Part shown: positions 44,125 through 50,624 of the stretch, piece after piece
Layout of the letters: each line of letters opens with the position of its first letter
Position numbering within the stretch: the first letter of the stretch is position 1
Assembly (NCBI RefSeq): GCF_025506355.1
Contig: NZ_JANZYP010000037.1
Coordinates: forward strand, 1-64,000
DNA: 64,000 nt
Source of the DNA: Sphaerisporangium corydalis
GTDB taxonomy: Bacteria > Actinomycetota > Actinomycetes > Streptosporangiales > Streptosporangiaceae
Direction: 5' to 3'
Made by a program: the position numbers and the translations under genes
The notes under the pieces: generated by a model
Told to the model about the DNA's origin: nothing
Seen by the model: only the letters and a program-made list of their open reading frames with translations
Databases searched by the model: none

Positions 44125-44874
44125 ATGGCACTGACCGCCATCTGCCGCCGGGCCGTCACCGTCTCGGCCGGCGCCCTCGCCCTCACGCTCGGCCTTGCCC
44201 TGCCCGCGCTCGCCCACGTCACGATCAACCCCGGGACCGCCGAAAAGGGCGGCTGGACCAAGATCGGTTTCCGGGTGCCCAACGAGCGGGACAAGGGCGC
44301 GAGCGACAAGCTCGAAGTCCAGTTCCCCACCGACCACCCGCTGCCCTTCGTGTCGGTACGGCCGATCCCGGGGTGGACGGTCAAGATGACCAAGGGCAAG
44401 CTGCCCAAGCCGGTCGTCTCCGACGACGGGGACAAGGTCACCGAGTCCGTCCTGAAGATCACCTGGTCCGGCGGGAAGATCCAGCCGGGCGAGTTCCAGG
44501 AGTTCGAGGTCTCGGTCGGCCCGCTGCCCAAGGACGTCGACGAGCTGGTGTTCCCGGCGATCCAGAGCTACGCCGGCGGCGAGGTCGTCAAGTGGACCGA
44601 CGCCCCCAAGGCCGACGGGTCCGAGCCCGAGCACCCCGCGCCCGTGCTCAAACTGGTCGACCCGGCCCAGGTCGGCGAGGGCGTCCCCACCGCCACGCCG
44701 CCCGTCGCCGCGCCCCCCTCCGGCGCCCCCTCGGTCGCCCCTGTGGTGGTCACCCGGGCCGCCGGTGACGGCGGATCCGACGGTACGGCCAGGTTGCTGG
44801 GCGTACTGGGCATCGTCGTCGGCCTCCTCGGGGCCGGTGTCGGCGTGCTCGGCCTCCGCCGCGCCCGTAGCTGA
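44125..44874 (+). CDS. YcnI-family copper-binding protein (DUF1775)
   Basis: 249 residues. The signal peptide ends LPALA, leaving His31 as the mature N terminus (AHVTINPG). YcnI proteins bind Cu(II) with that single histidine brace plus a conserved Trp (GGWTKIGFRVPNE here). The DUF1775 domain (31-190) is followed by a Pro/Ala-rich linker and a C-terminal membrane helix (LLGVLGIVVGLLGAGVGVLG), so it is anchored outside. It is upstream of copC and fits copper acquisition or chaperoning. Confidence 0.92.
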   Translation: MALTAICRRAVTVSAGALALTLGLALPALAHVTINPGTAEKGGWTKIGFRVPNERDKGASDKLEVQFPTDHPLPFVSVRPIPGWTVKMTKGKLPKPVVSDDGDKVTESVLKITWSGGKIQPGEFQEFEVSVGPLPKDVDELVFPAIQSYAGGEVVKWTDAPKADGSEPEHPAPVLKLVDPAQVGEGVPTATPPVAAPPSGAPSVAPVVVTRAAGDGGSDGTARLLGVLGIVVGLLGAGVGVLGLRRARS

Positions 44875-44940
44875 CGCGTTCCGGTGGGTGCGGGGTCACG
44901 CGCCCGTGTGACCCCGCATCCTCGTCACCTTGGAGTTCCT

Positions 44941-45525
44941 GTGAGATTTCCCGCCGTCCGAGCACTGCTGGTGCTCTGCCTGTCGAGCGTGTTCCTCGGC
45001 CTGGCCGCCCCGGCCGCCCTGGCGCACGACAGCCTCAAGAGCAGTTCCCCGGCCAAGAACGCGACCGTCTCCGGCTTGGACCGCATCGAGCTGGAGTTCA
45101 GCGCGCACGTCAGCTTCCCCGTGGTGATCCTGCACGACGCGGCCGGTCGCCGGTACGAGTCCGGGAGCCCGCGCACGGACGGCCCGAAGGTCGTCCAGGA
45201 CGTGGCCGCCACGCTTCCGCCCGGCGGGTACGTCATCGCCTGGCGGATCGTCTCCTCCGACGGGCACCCCGTGGAGGGCGAGATCCCGTTCACCGTCGCG
45301 GGAACGGGCGGTGCCCAGCCGGCCGCGTCCGCGAGCGGGACGGGCGCCGCCCCGGCACCGGCGGAGTCGGCCGCCCCGGCCGCACCCGCCGCCGCCACGC
45401 AGGCGGGGGGCATCCCCGGATGGGTGTGGGCGGGCCTCGGCCTGCTCGTGGTCATCGCGGCGGTGACTTTACTGGGCGGGCGCAAGAAGCCCGAGGAGGC
45501 CGCCGGACGCGAGGCCGACGCCTGA
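44941..45525 (+). CDS. CopC-domain copper-binding protein, membrane-anchored
   Basis: 194 residues from GTG 44941. The signal peptide ends ALA, leaving His29 (AHDSLKSSSP) at the mature N terminus. The CopC beta-barrel (29-125) contains the copper-site motif SSDGHPVEGEI (Asp and His). An Ala/Pro linker and one helix (WVWAGLGLLVVIAAVTLLGG) anchor it. N-terminal His, Asp and His are the known Cu(II) ligands of CopC. The usual CopD partner is not fused here; a CopD-CtaG protein is encoded at 22237. Confidence 0.92.
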   Translation: MRFPAVRALLVLCLSSVFLGLAAPAALAHDSLKSSSPAKNATVSGLDRIELEFSAHVSFPVVILHDAAGRRYESGSPRTDGPKVVQDVAATLPPGGYVIAWRIVSSDGHPVEGEIPFTVAGTGGAQPAASASGTGAAPAPAESAAPAAPAAATQAGGIPGWVWAGLGLLVVIAAVTLLGGRKKPEEAAGREADA

Positions 45526-45825
45526 CCGGAGGGGATTTCCCGCATTCCCGGGACGCGACCGGAAGGCGATAATGATTGAACGTTAACTAACTGAATCGCC
45601 AAGCATTTCCATGTCTTGTCGCTCTTTGTGGTCCGTGCCGGACGTCACCGCTCTGAGCTGCGAAGACGGGTTTTCGAGAAGGCGCACAATGGTGGTCGCA
45701 TTCTGGTGAGATCCGGGCCGGTTATGGTTGTGCGCAATTTATCTTGTGCGTTCGTGCCCCGAGGCCCTAACGTGTCGTCGATTCCATTCTCGGATATATC
45801 GAAAGACGCGCGAGAGGCATATCAG
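45526..45825. other. AT-richer upstream region of a secreted-protein gene
   Basis: About 300 bp with distinctly lower GC than its flanks. TTGAACGTTAACTAACTG around 45577-45594 is a possible promoter segment. The long frame from 45616 is open but lacks codon bias until ATG 45826. No further structure seen. Confidence 0.35.
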
Positions 45826-46233
45826 ATGGCCTTGCGAAGGAAATGGGCGGCGGGGGTGGTTCCGGCCGTGACCGCCGGGCTGCTCATCGGGTCCCCGGCC
45901 CAGACGGCGTCCGCCGTGAGCGACACGTGCACGATCCCGCTGTTCTGGACCACGTGCACGACCGGGCCGGTGCCCAGCTCGGAGCATTCCATCTGGGTCC
46001 AGGTCGAGAACTGCGACACGAGCTGGTTGCGCGCCTCGACCACGTGGAACGTGCAGGACACGCGGTCCGGCGCCCGCCCGGCGCGGGGCGCGGTCACGCC
46101 CGGCCACTGGACGCGCACCCATGTCGGCGGCCTGTACTCGGGCTACCAGGTCCGCATCGTCGGCGACCCGTACTCGCGCACGAAGATCGTCAACGGTGAC
46201 CCCCACTGGGCCGAAGGCGTCTACTCCTGCTGA
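45826..46233 (+). CDS. Small secreted protein with four cysteines
   Basis: 135 residues from ATG 45826 (GAGAGG box 9 nt upstream). A signal peptide of about 33 residues ends TASA. The mature part has four Cys (DTCTIPLFWTTCTTG, ENCDTSW, VYSC), many aromatic residues and W-x-R-T-H patterns (GHWTRTHVGGLYSGYQVRIV), suggesting a compact beta-sheet domain held by two disulfides. I do not recognise the family. The stop codon lies in a 24-bp tandem duplication. Confidence 0.75.
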   Translation: MALRRKWAAGVVPAVTAGLLIGSPAQTASAVSDTCTIPLFWTTCTTGPVPSSEHSIWVQVENCDTSWLRASTTWNVQDTRSGARPARGAVTPGHWTRTHVGGLYSGYQVRIVGDPYSRTKIVNGDPHWAEGVYSC

Positions 46234-46270
46234 CCCTCCCACGACCACTCCTGCTGACCCTCCCACGACC
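46223..46270. repeat. Perfect 24-bp tandem duplication over a stop codon
   Basis: The 24 bp at 46223-46246 are repeated exactly at 46247-46270. The first copy holds the last two codons and stop of the secreted-protein gene, so the second copy is a spare end. It suggests recent slippage. Confidence 0.9.
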
Positions 46271-46302
46271 ACGACGGGAAACCGGCCCCGTGCCGATCAG
46301 GG

Positions 46303-46710
46303 TCAGCGGGTGTCGTGGAGGGCGTCGGCCACGGAGGGGAACAGGTCGAAAAGGGATGACAGGCCCGTGATGGCCAGCCGCCGCCGCACGTTGTCCTGCG
46401 GGGCGGCGAGCAGGAGGCGGATACCCGACGCGTCACACTCCTTACGGGCATGCACCAGCTCGCCGAGCCCGGAGGAGTCGAACAGCTCCACCTCGGACAG
46501 GTCGATGATCACGACCGTGGCCTGCGGGGTACGCCGGGCGGTGTCGATCTGGTCGCGGAAGGTAGGCGCGGAGCCGAAGTCCAGGTCCCCGGTGGCGCGG
46601 ATGACCACCGCGCCACTGGCGGGCAGGGCGAAAACAGGCTCATTCTCGGCGTCCATGGCAGTGATCAGCTCTTCCTTAGGGATGGCATCCCGGCTTGGAT
46701 CCCGGTCCAC
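46303..46710 (-). CDS. STAS-domain anti-anti-sigma factor
   Basis: Up to 135 residues (GTG 46710; ATG 46656 would give 117). A single STAS domain with GDLDFGSAPTFRDQI, then VIIDLSEVELFDSSGLGELV; the first Ser of DSSG is the phosphorylation site that controls binding to an anti-sigma kinase. It is divergent from the GAF-PP2C phosphatase, the natural enzyme to dephosphorylate it. The cognate RsbW-like kinase and sigma factor are not in the window. Confidence 0.92.
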   Translation of the reverse strand: MDRDPSRDAIPKEELITAMDAENEPVFALPASGAVVIRATGDLDFGSAPTFRDQIDTARRTPQATVVIIDLSEVELFDSSGLGELVHARKECDASGIRLLLAAPQDNVRRRLAITGLSSLFDLFPSVADALHDTR

Positions 46711-46757
46711 GTGGAATGTTCTCTCCCCCTTACCTCACCCGGCGGCTTGTAACCCTG

Positions 46758-46779
46758 GCGGCCCTCTTTGATGGGCCGC
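46758..46779. promoter_or_regulatory. Inverted repeat in the divergent STAS/PP2C region
   Basis: GCGGCCC (46758-46764) and GGGCCGC (46773-46779) are perfect arms around 8 bp in the 300-bp region between the STAS and phosphatase genes. It may be a shared operator or a leader hairpin of the STAS mRNA. The rest of the region shows nothing else I can support. Confidence 0.35.
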
Positions 46780-47011
46780 ACCCCCGGCACCGCACCTCGG
46801 CGAGGTGCCACCGCCTGTGCCCGCGCCCCCGTGAGGACCGTGTTCCTCCGCTATTACCCCCTGTGCCGTCGCCGGCCTCGCCGGACCGGGCTTTGCCCGA
46901 TCATCCGCGCGCCTTAAGGTGGCAGGAGAAGCGAGCCCGGCGCGGCCGGGCCGGACCTGGTCCTTCAGCGCCACCTCCCTGGTTGCTGTCACCGCCACGA
47001 CAGGAACATCG

Positions 47012-48331
47012 GTGAGCAAACCTCAACGGTTCAAGAACCTGGGCGATCTGCCGCCCGAGGTCTTCGATCCGGCGCGGTTGGCGGCGGTGGCGGCCAGCGG
47101 GCTGATGGACAGCGCCCCGGAGGAGGTCTTCGACGACCTCGCGGGCCTGGCCGCCTCGATGACCGGCGCGCCGTTCGCGTTCGTCACCGTGCTGGACGCC
47201 CGGAGCTCGTTCTGGAAGAGCGCCGTCGGGATGGGGAAGCCGCCCGACGAGAAGCGGTACACCCCGGCCGAGGAGAGCCCCTGCCACCTGATCGTGGCCG
47301 GCGACGCGCCCCTGATCGTGGACGACGCGGCGAACGACCCGCGTCTCGACGGCCTCGCGGCCATCGGCGAACTCGGCGTCAGGGCGTGGGCGGGGCATCC
47401 CGTCCACGGCCCCGGGGGCGAGGTGCTGGGCGCCCTGTGCGTGGCCGACACCGTCCCGCGGGCCTGGAGCGCCGGGCAGGTGCGGGCGCTGGGCGTACTG
47501 GCCAGGGCGGTCAGCTCCGAGATCGCCCTGCGTGACGCGGTGGGACGCATGCGGCGGCAGATGGCCGACCTGCGGGCGTTCACCGAAATGTCCACCGCGC
47601 TGGCGCGCACCCTGCAGGAGAGCCTGCTGCCGCCGGTGCTGACCAGCCCCCCGGGCGTGGACGCCGCCGCGCGGTACGTGCCCGCAGGCGACGGCACCAC
47701 CGTGCTCGGCGACTTCTACGACCTGTTCCCGGCCAGCGCCTCCCGATGGTGCGCGATCCTGGGGGACGTCTCCGGTCACGGGGTCGAGGCGGCCAAGGTG
47801 ACGGCCCTGGCCCGCTACACCGTGCGCGCCGACGCCCCCCGCCACATATCGGCGACCAAGGTGCTGGACCAGCTCAACACCGCGCTGCTGGCCCAGCACG
47901 TGTCGGCCCACCAGTTCCTGACCGCCATCTGCGCCATCTTCAGGATCGACGGCGCGGGCGTCACCGGAGTGCTGTGCACCGCCGGCCACCCGTCCGCCCT
48001 GCTCCGGCGCACCGACGGCAGCGTGGAGGAGGTCCGTTCCGCCGGGGCGATCCTGGGCGTCTTCCCGGACGCCGGCCTGAAGAACGTGCGGTTCACCCTG
48101 GAGCCGGGGGAGGTGCTGCTGCTCTACACCGACGGCGTCACCGAGGCGCGCCCGCCCGCGAGCCCCGGGCTGTTCGGCGACCAGCGGCTGCACGACCTGC
48201 TCGCCTCCTGCGCGGACCTGGACGCACAGGCCGTCGTCGACCGGGTCACCCGGACGGTCCTGGACTTCTGCCGAGAGGCCCCCGGCGACGACATCGCCAT
48301 CCTGGCCCTCCGCATCCCCCCGGCCCCCTGA
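47012..48331 (+). CDS. GAF-domain PP2C (SpoIIE-like) phosphatase
   Basis: 439 residues from GTG 47012 (AGGA box 7 nt upstream). A GAF sensor domain (about 40-180; SFWKSAVGMGKPPDEKRYTP, then ESPCHLIVAGDAPLIVDDAA) is joined by a helix to a PPM phosphatase domain (about 205-435) with LGDFYDLF, GDVSGHGVEAAKVTALARY, GHPSALLR, LLLYTDGVTEAR and GDDIAILAL, which includes the metal-binding aspartates. The GAF domain may sense a small molecule or redox state; Cys in ESPCHL is a possible reactive residue. The divergent STAS protein is the probable substrate. Confidence 0.92.
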   Translation: MSKPQRFKNLGDLPPEVFDPARLAAVAASGLMDSAPEEVFDDLAGLAASMTGAPFAFVTVLDARSSFWKSAVGMGKPPDEKRYTPAEESPCHLIVAGDAPLIVDDAANDPRLDGLAAIGELGVRAWAGHPVHGPGGEVLGALCVADTVPRAWSAGQVRALGVLARAVSSEIALRDAVGRMRRQMADLRAFTEMSTALARTLQESLLPPVLTSPPGVDAAARYVPAGDGTTVLGDFYDLFPASASRWCAILGDVSGHGVEAAKVTALARYTVRADAPRHISATKVLDQLNTALLAQHVSAHQFLTAICAIFRIDGAGVTGVLCTAGHPSALLRRTDGSVEEVRSAGAILGVFPDAGLKNVRFTLEPGEVLLLYTDGVTEARPPASPGLFGDQRLHDLLASCADLDAQAVVDRVTRTVLDFCREAPGDDIAILALRIPPAP

Positions 48332-48377
48332 CCGCCGCCCGCCGGATCAGCCGGTTCGGCCTGCTCGGCCCGCCGGT

Positions 48378-48752
48378 TCAGCCCGCCCGCTCGGCGGCGC
48401 TGCGCTCGACGCAGAACTCGTTGCCCTCGATGTCGGCGAGCGTCACCCAGCCGGTGCCGTCGCCGCGCCGGTGATCCTCCACGAGGGTGGCGCCCAGGGC
48501 CAGCAGCCGCCCGACCTCCTCGTCCCGCGTACGGTCCTGGGGTTGCAGGTCGAGGTGCACCCGGTTCTTGCCCGACTTGGGTTCCGGGACGACGACGAAC
48601 AGCAGCTTCGCGCCCGCGGACTCGACCAGGACCTCCGGGTCGCCGGGATGGTCGTCCTCCGCGAGCGAGCCTTCGACCACGGTCGCCCAGAAGGCGCCGA
48701 GTTTGTAGGCGTCCGCACAGTCGAATGTCACATGTCTCACCAAAGAAGCCAT
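48378..48752 (-). CDS. VOC-superfamily (glyoxalase-like) protein
   Basis: 124 residues from ATG 48752. The sequence VRHVTFDCADAYKLGAFWATVV, later NRVHLDLQPQDRTRDEEVGRL and VTLADIEGNEFCVER, is the pattern of short actinobacterial glyoxalase-like proteins (Glyoxalase_6 type). His in VRHVTF, His in VHLDL and Glu in NEFCV could be metal ligands. The substrate is unknown. It is followed on the same strand by no close gene. Confidence 0.85.
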   Translation of the reverse strand: MASLVRHVTFDCADAYKLGAFWATVVEGSLAEDDHPGDPEVLVESAGAKLLFVVVPEPKSGKNRVHLDLQPQDRTRDEEVGRLLALGATLVEDHRRGDGTGWVTLADIEGNEFCVERSAAERAG

Positions 48753-48795
48753 GGCCCCATCTTGGGCGGTCACCGGCATCGGGGGCGACGGGTTT

Positions 48796-49179
48796 TCACC
48801 GGTCGGGGTCCCGGCGGGAGCCGAGGTCGATCGAGCCGAAGATGTCGCCGGCCTGGATCACCGTGCCGTGGATCCGCGCGTCGCCGCTGATGGTGTTGGA
48901 CACGTCGTGGCTCCGCTGGATGATCTTTCCTGTCTCGGCGGTCCAGGAGGCCAGCGACTCCCTGAACTCCGGGTCGGCCTCGGCCCGGTCCACCAGGATC
49001 CCGGCGATCTCCCGCGTGTCGCCTGCGGGGGCCGCCTCCAGCGCGGCCGCCTCCGGGGAGTCGCGTCCGAAGCGGTCGCGCGCGAGCGCGGTCAGCGAGG
49101 CCCAGGCGCTCTTCCCCGCCTCCCCGGCCACGCCGCCGACCAGTGCGGAAATGATCGCGGCCAGCACGGTCGGATCCAT
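48796..49179 (-). CDS. Putative Bell-type domain protein with RHIM-like amyloid motif
   Basis: 127 residues from ATG 49179 (AGGAGA box 8 nt upstream). Residues 1-35 form a glycine-spaced hydrophobic helix (LAAIISALVGGVAGEAGKSA); residues 36-95 are charged and helical (DTREIAGILVDRAEADPEF, LASWTAETGKI). The end reads DVSNTISGDARIHG and GTVIQAGDIFGSIDLG, a repeat of short beta segments with a central I-Q-A-G, as in the RHIM-like (BASS3) amyloid signalling motifs of actinobacteria. Together they resemble small pore-forming Bell-domain effectors, analogous to HET-s or MLKL. No NLR partner is adjacent. The family call is inference from pattern memory. Confidence 0.6.
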   Translation of the reverse strand: MDPTVLAAIISALVGGVAGEAGKSAWASLTALARDRFGRDSPEAAALEAAPAGDTREIAGILVDRAEADPEFRESLASWTAETGKIIQRSHDVSNTISGDARIHGTVIQAGDIFGSIDLGSRRDPDR

Positions 49180-49277
49180 GGCATCTCTCCTGAGCGTCGG
49201 TGGCATTTCGGGCGACCGGCCCGCCGTCGGGGACCCCGGGCCGGCCGGGCCGGTCGGGACACGCTCGTCCGCGCGGG

Positions 49278-49952
49278 TCAGCGCTTGCGGACCAGGGTCA
49301 GGCCGTCGCGGATGGACAGCATCACGGACTCGACGCGGGTGTCGTGGACCAGCTTGTCGTTGAGGGCGCGCATGGTGAGGTGGTGCTCCTCCTGGAAGGC
49401 GGGATCGAGGACGCGGGCGCCCAGGAACACGTTGTCCAGGGCGATGAGGCCGCCGGGGCGCAGACGGGCGAGCACCTCCTCGTAGTACACGGGGTAGCCG
49501 GCCTTGTCCGCGTCGATGAAGGCGAAGTCGTAGTCCTCGCCGGCCGGGAGCGCGCGCAGCGTCTCGGCGGCCGGCGCGATCCGGAGGTCGATCCGCCCGG
49601 CGACACCGGCCCGTTCCCAGTAGCGCTCCGCGATGGAGGTCCACTCGGTGCTGACGTCGCACGCGAGCAGGTACCCGTCCTCGGGCAGGCCCCGGGCGAT
49701 GCAGATGGAGGAGTAGCCGGTGAAGACCCCCACCTCGATCGCCCGGCGCGCGCCGGTCAGCCGGACCAGCATGGTCAGGAGGGCGCCCTCGTCGTGGGAG
49801 ACCTGCATTCTGGCCGTGTCGCCGAGGGCGGCGCGGGTCTCGGCGGCGAGTTCTATGAGGAGATCGTCGGCCGGCGTGCAGTGGGCGAGAACGTACTCGC
49901 TGATCGCCGGGTGAACGATGTCGATGGACTCCGCTGAGATCGAGGGAGGCAT
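49278..49952 (-). CDS. SAM-dependent O-methyltransferase (CCoAOMT-like)
   Basis: 224 residues, full length for the family. Motif I is AIEVGVFTGYSSICIARGLP; the metal and catalytic region is AFIDADKAGYPVYYEEVL with the following IALDNVF. Such enzymes use a divalent metal and S-adenosylmethionine to methylate catechol-type hydroxyls. The substrate is unknown. An 18-bp tandem repeat lies 30-65 bp upstream of the start, and a regulator remnant lies beyond it. Confidence 0.92.
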   Translation of the reverse strand: MPPSISAESIDIVHPAISEYVLAHCTPADDLLIELAAETRAALGDTARMQVSHDEGALLTMLVRLTGARRAIEVGVFTGYSSICIARGLPEDGYLLACDVSTEWTSIAERYWERAGVAGRIDLRIAPAAETLRALPAGEDYDFAFIDADKAGYPVYYEEVLARLRPGGLIALDNVFLGARVLDPAFQEEHHLTMRALNDKLVHDTRVESVMLSIRDGLTLVRKR

Positions 49953-49980
49953 GGAGGTCCTTTCGAGGGGGACGTCATCC

Positions 49981-50016
49981 AGAGGGCACTGATCAAGCAG
50001 AGGGCGCTGATCAAGC
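49981..50016. repeat. 18-bp tandem repeat before the methyltransferase gene
   Basis: AGAGGGCACTGATCAAGC (49981-49998) is followed directly by AGAGGGCGCTGATCAAGC (49999-50016), one mismatch. Each unit holds the palindrome TGATCA. A third, partial ATCAA follows. The position, 30-65 bp before the methyltransferase start, suits operator sites, possibly once bound by the product of the adjacent broken ArsR-like gene. Confidence 0.7.
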
Positions 50017-50037
50017 GTTCATCAATCTCGATGCTTT

Positions 50038-50208
50038 GTACAGGACGCCGGCTTCCTCCGAGCGGCCGTCACCCGCCGGGTGCGCGGCGGCACCGAGCGG
50101 TACTACTCGCTGGTCGCCCGGACCTTCAGGAACGATCCCGGCGCCGAGACCGCCCCGGAGTTCCTCGCCCTGGCCGAGATGTCTCACTCCCCCGGCATGA
50201 TCAAGTGA
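50038..50208 (+). pseudogene. 3' remnant of an ArsR-type HTH regulator
   Basis: The frame from about 50038 to TGA 50208 reads QDAGFLRAAVTRRVRGGTER and YYSLVARTFRNDPGAETAPE, which is the wing and following part of an ArsR-family winged helix (the usual sense is AGLVRVARTRRVRGATERYY). The first about 50 codons with the recognition helix are absent and there is no start codon. Upstream lies a short tandem repeat and the divergent methyltransferase. Probably the end of a truncated regulator gene. Confidence 0.5.
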
Positions 50209-50209
50209 T

Positions 50210-50223
50210 TGTTAGCGCTATCA
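50210..50223. promoter_or_regulatory. LacI-family operator 1 (arabinose operon)
   Basis: TGTTAGCGCTATCA matches 13 of 14 positions of the palindrome TGTTAGCGCTAACA, a LacI-type operator with a central CG. It is the most distal of three sites in the 210 bp before araA. Confidence 0.7.
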
Positions 50224-50329
50224 GGCACGGGCGTCAAGCTCGGAGCGATCACAAAAATGGCCGTCTGCCCAGGGCCGACGCCTGCCGGTGCGGGACCGGA
50301 TCTCCTTTTGAGACAGTGACGAAACGGTA

Positions 50330-50335
50330 TTGACA
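50330..50335 (+). promoter_or_regulatory. Possible -35 box of the arabinose operon
   Basis: A perfect TTGACA lies 8 bp before operator 2. No good -10 hexamer is found 16-18 bp further on (AACACT is the best, 3 of 6), so the promoter assignment is provisional. The overlap with operator 2 fits repression. Confidence 0.4.
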
Positions 50336-50342
50336 CGTTTGG

Positions 50343-50356
50343 TGTTATCGCAAACA
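50343..50356. promoter_or_regulatory. LacI-family operator 2 (arabinose operon)
   Basis: TGTTATCGCAAACA, 12 of 14 matches to TGTTAGCGCTAACA, sits in the spacer region of the possible promoter. Confidence 0.65.
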
Positions 50357-50406
50357 CTCTGAGAGCCCCCTGATACAACGAGCCAGTCTCGGTGCGCTGC
50401 CAAAAA

Positions 50407-50420
50407 TGTTAGCGCAAACA
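50407..50420. promoter_or_regulatory. LacI-family operator 3 (arabinose operon)
   Basis: TGTTAGCGCAAACA, 13 of 14 matches to TGTTAGCGCTAACA, 64 bp downstream of operator 2. With operator 1 it could allow looping. About 200 bp of leader with no gene follow before araA. Confidence 0.7.
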
Positions 50421-50624
50421 ATCGCAGTCGCCAGGCACAGAGGAGGAGATCATGGCCGTCCCGAGGATCCGTGAGGAGCCGGTGGCACAGCACCGGCGAC
50501 TCGCCGGCCCTGATCCGGCCCTCCGCGTGCCCGCCCGCCACCGGAGCGACCGTAACCCCCCGGCCCCGGCCGCACCCCCCGTGTGCCCACCCGTCACCCG
50601 CACGCCCGAAGGCGGTACGACCGC

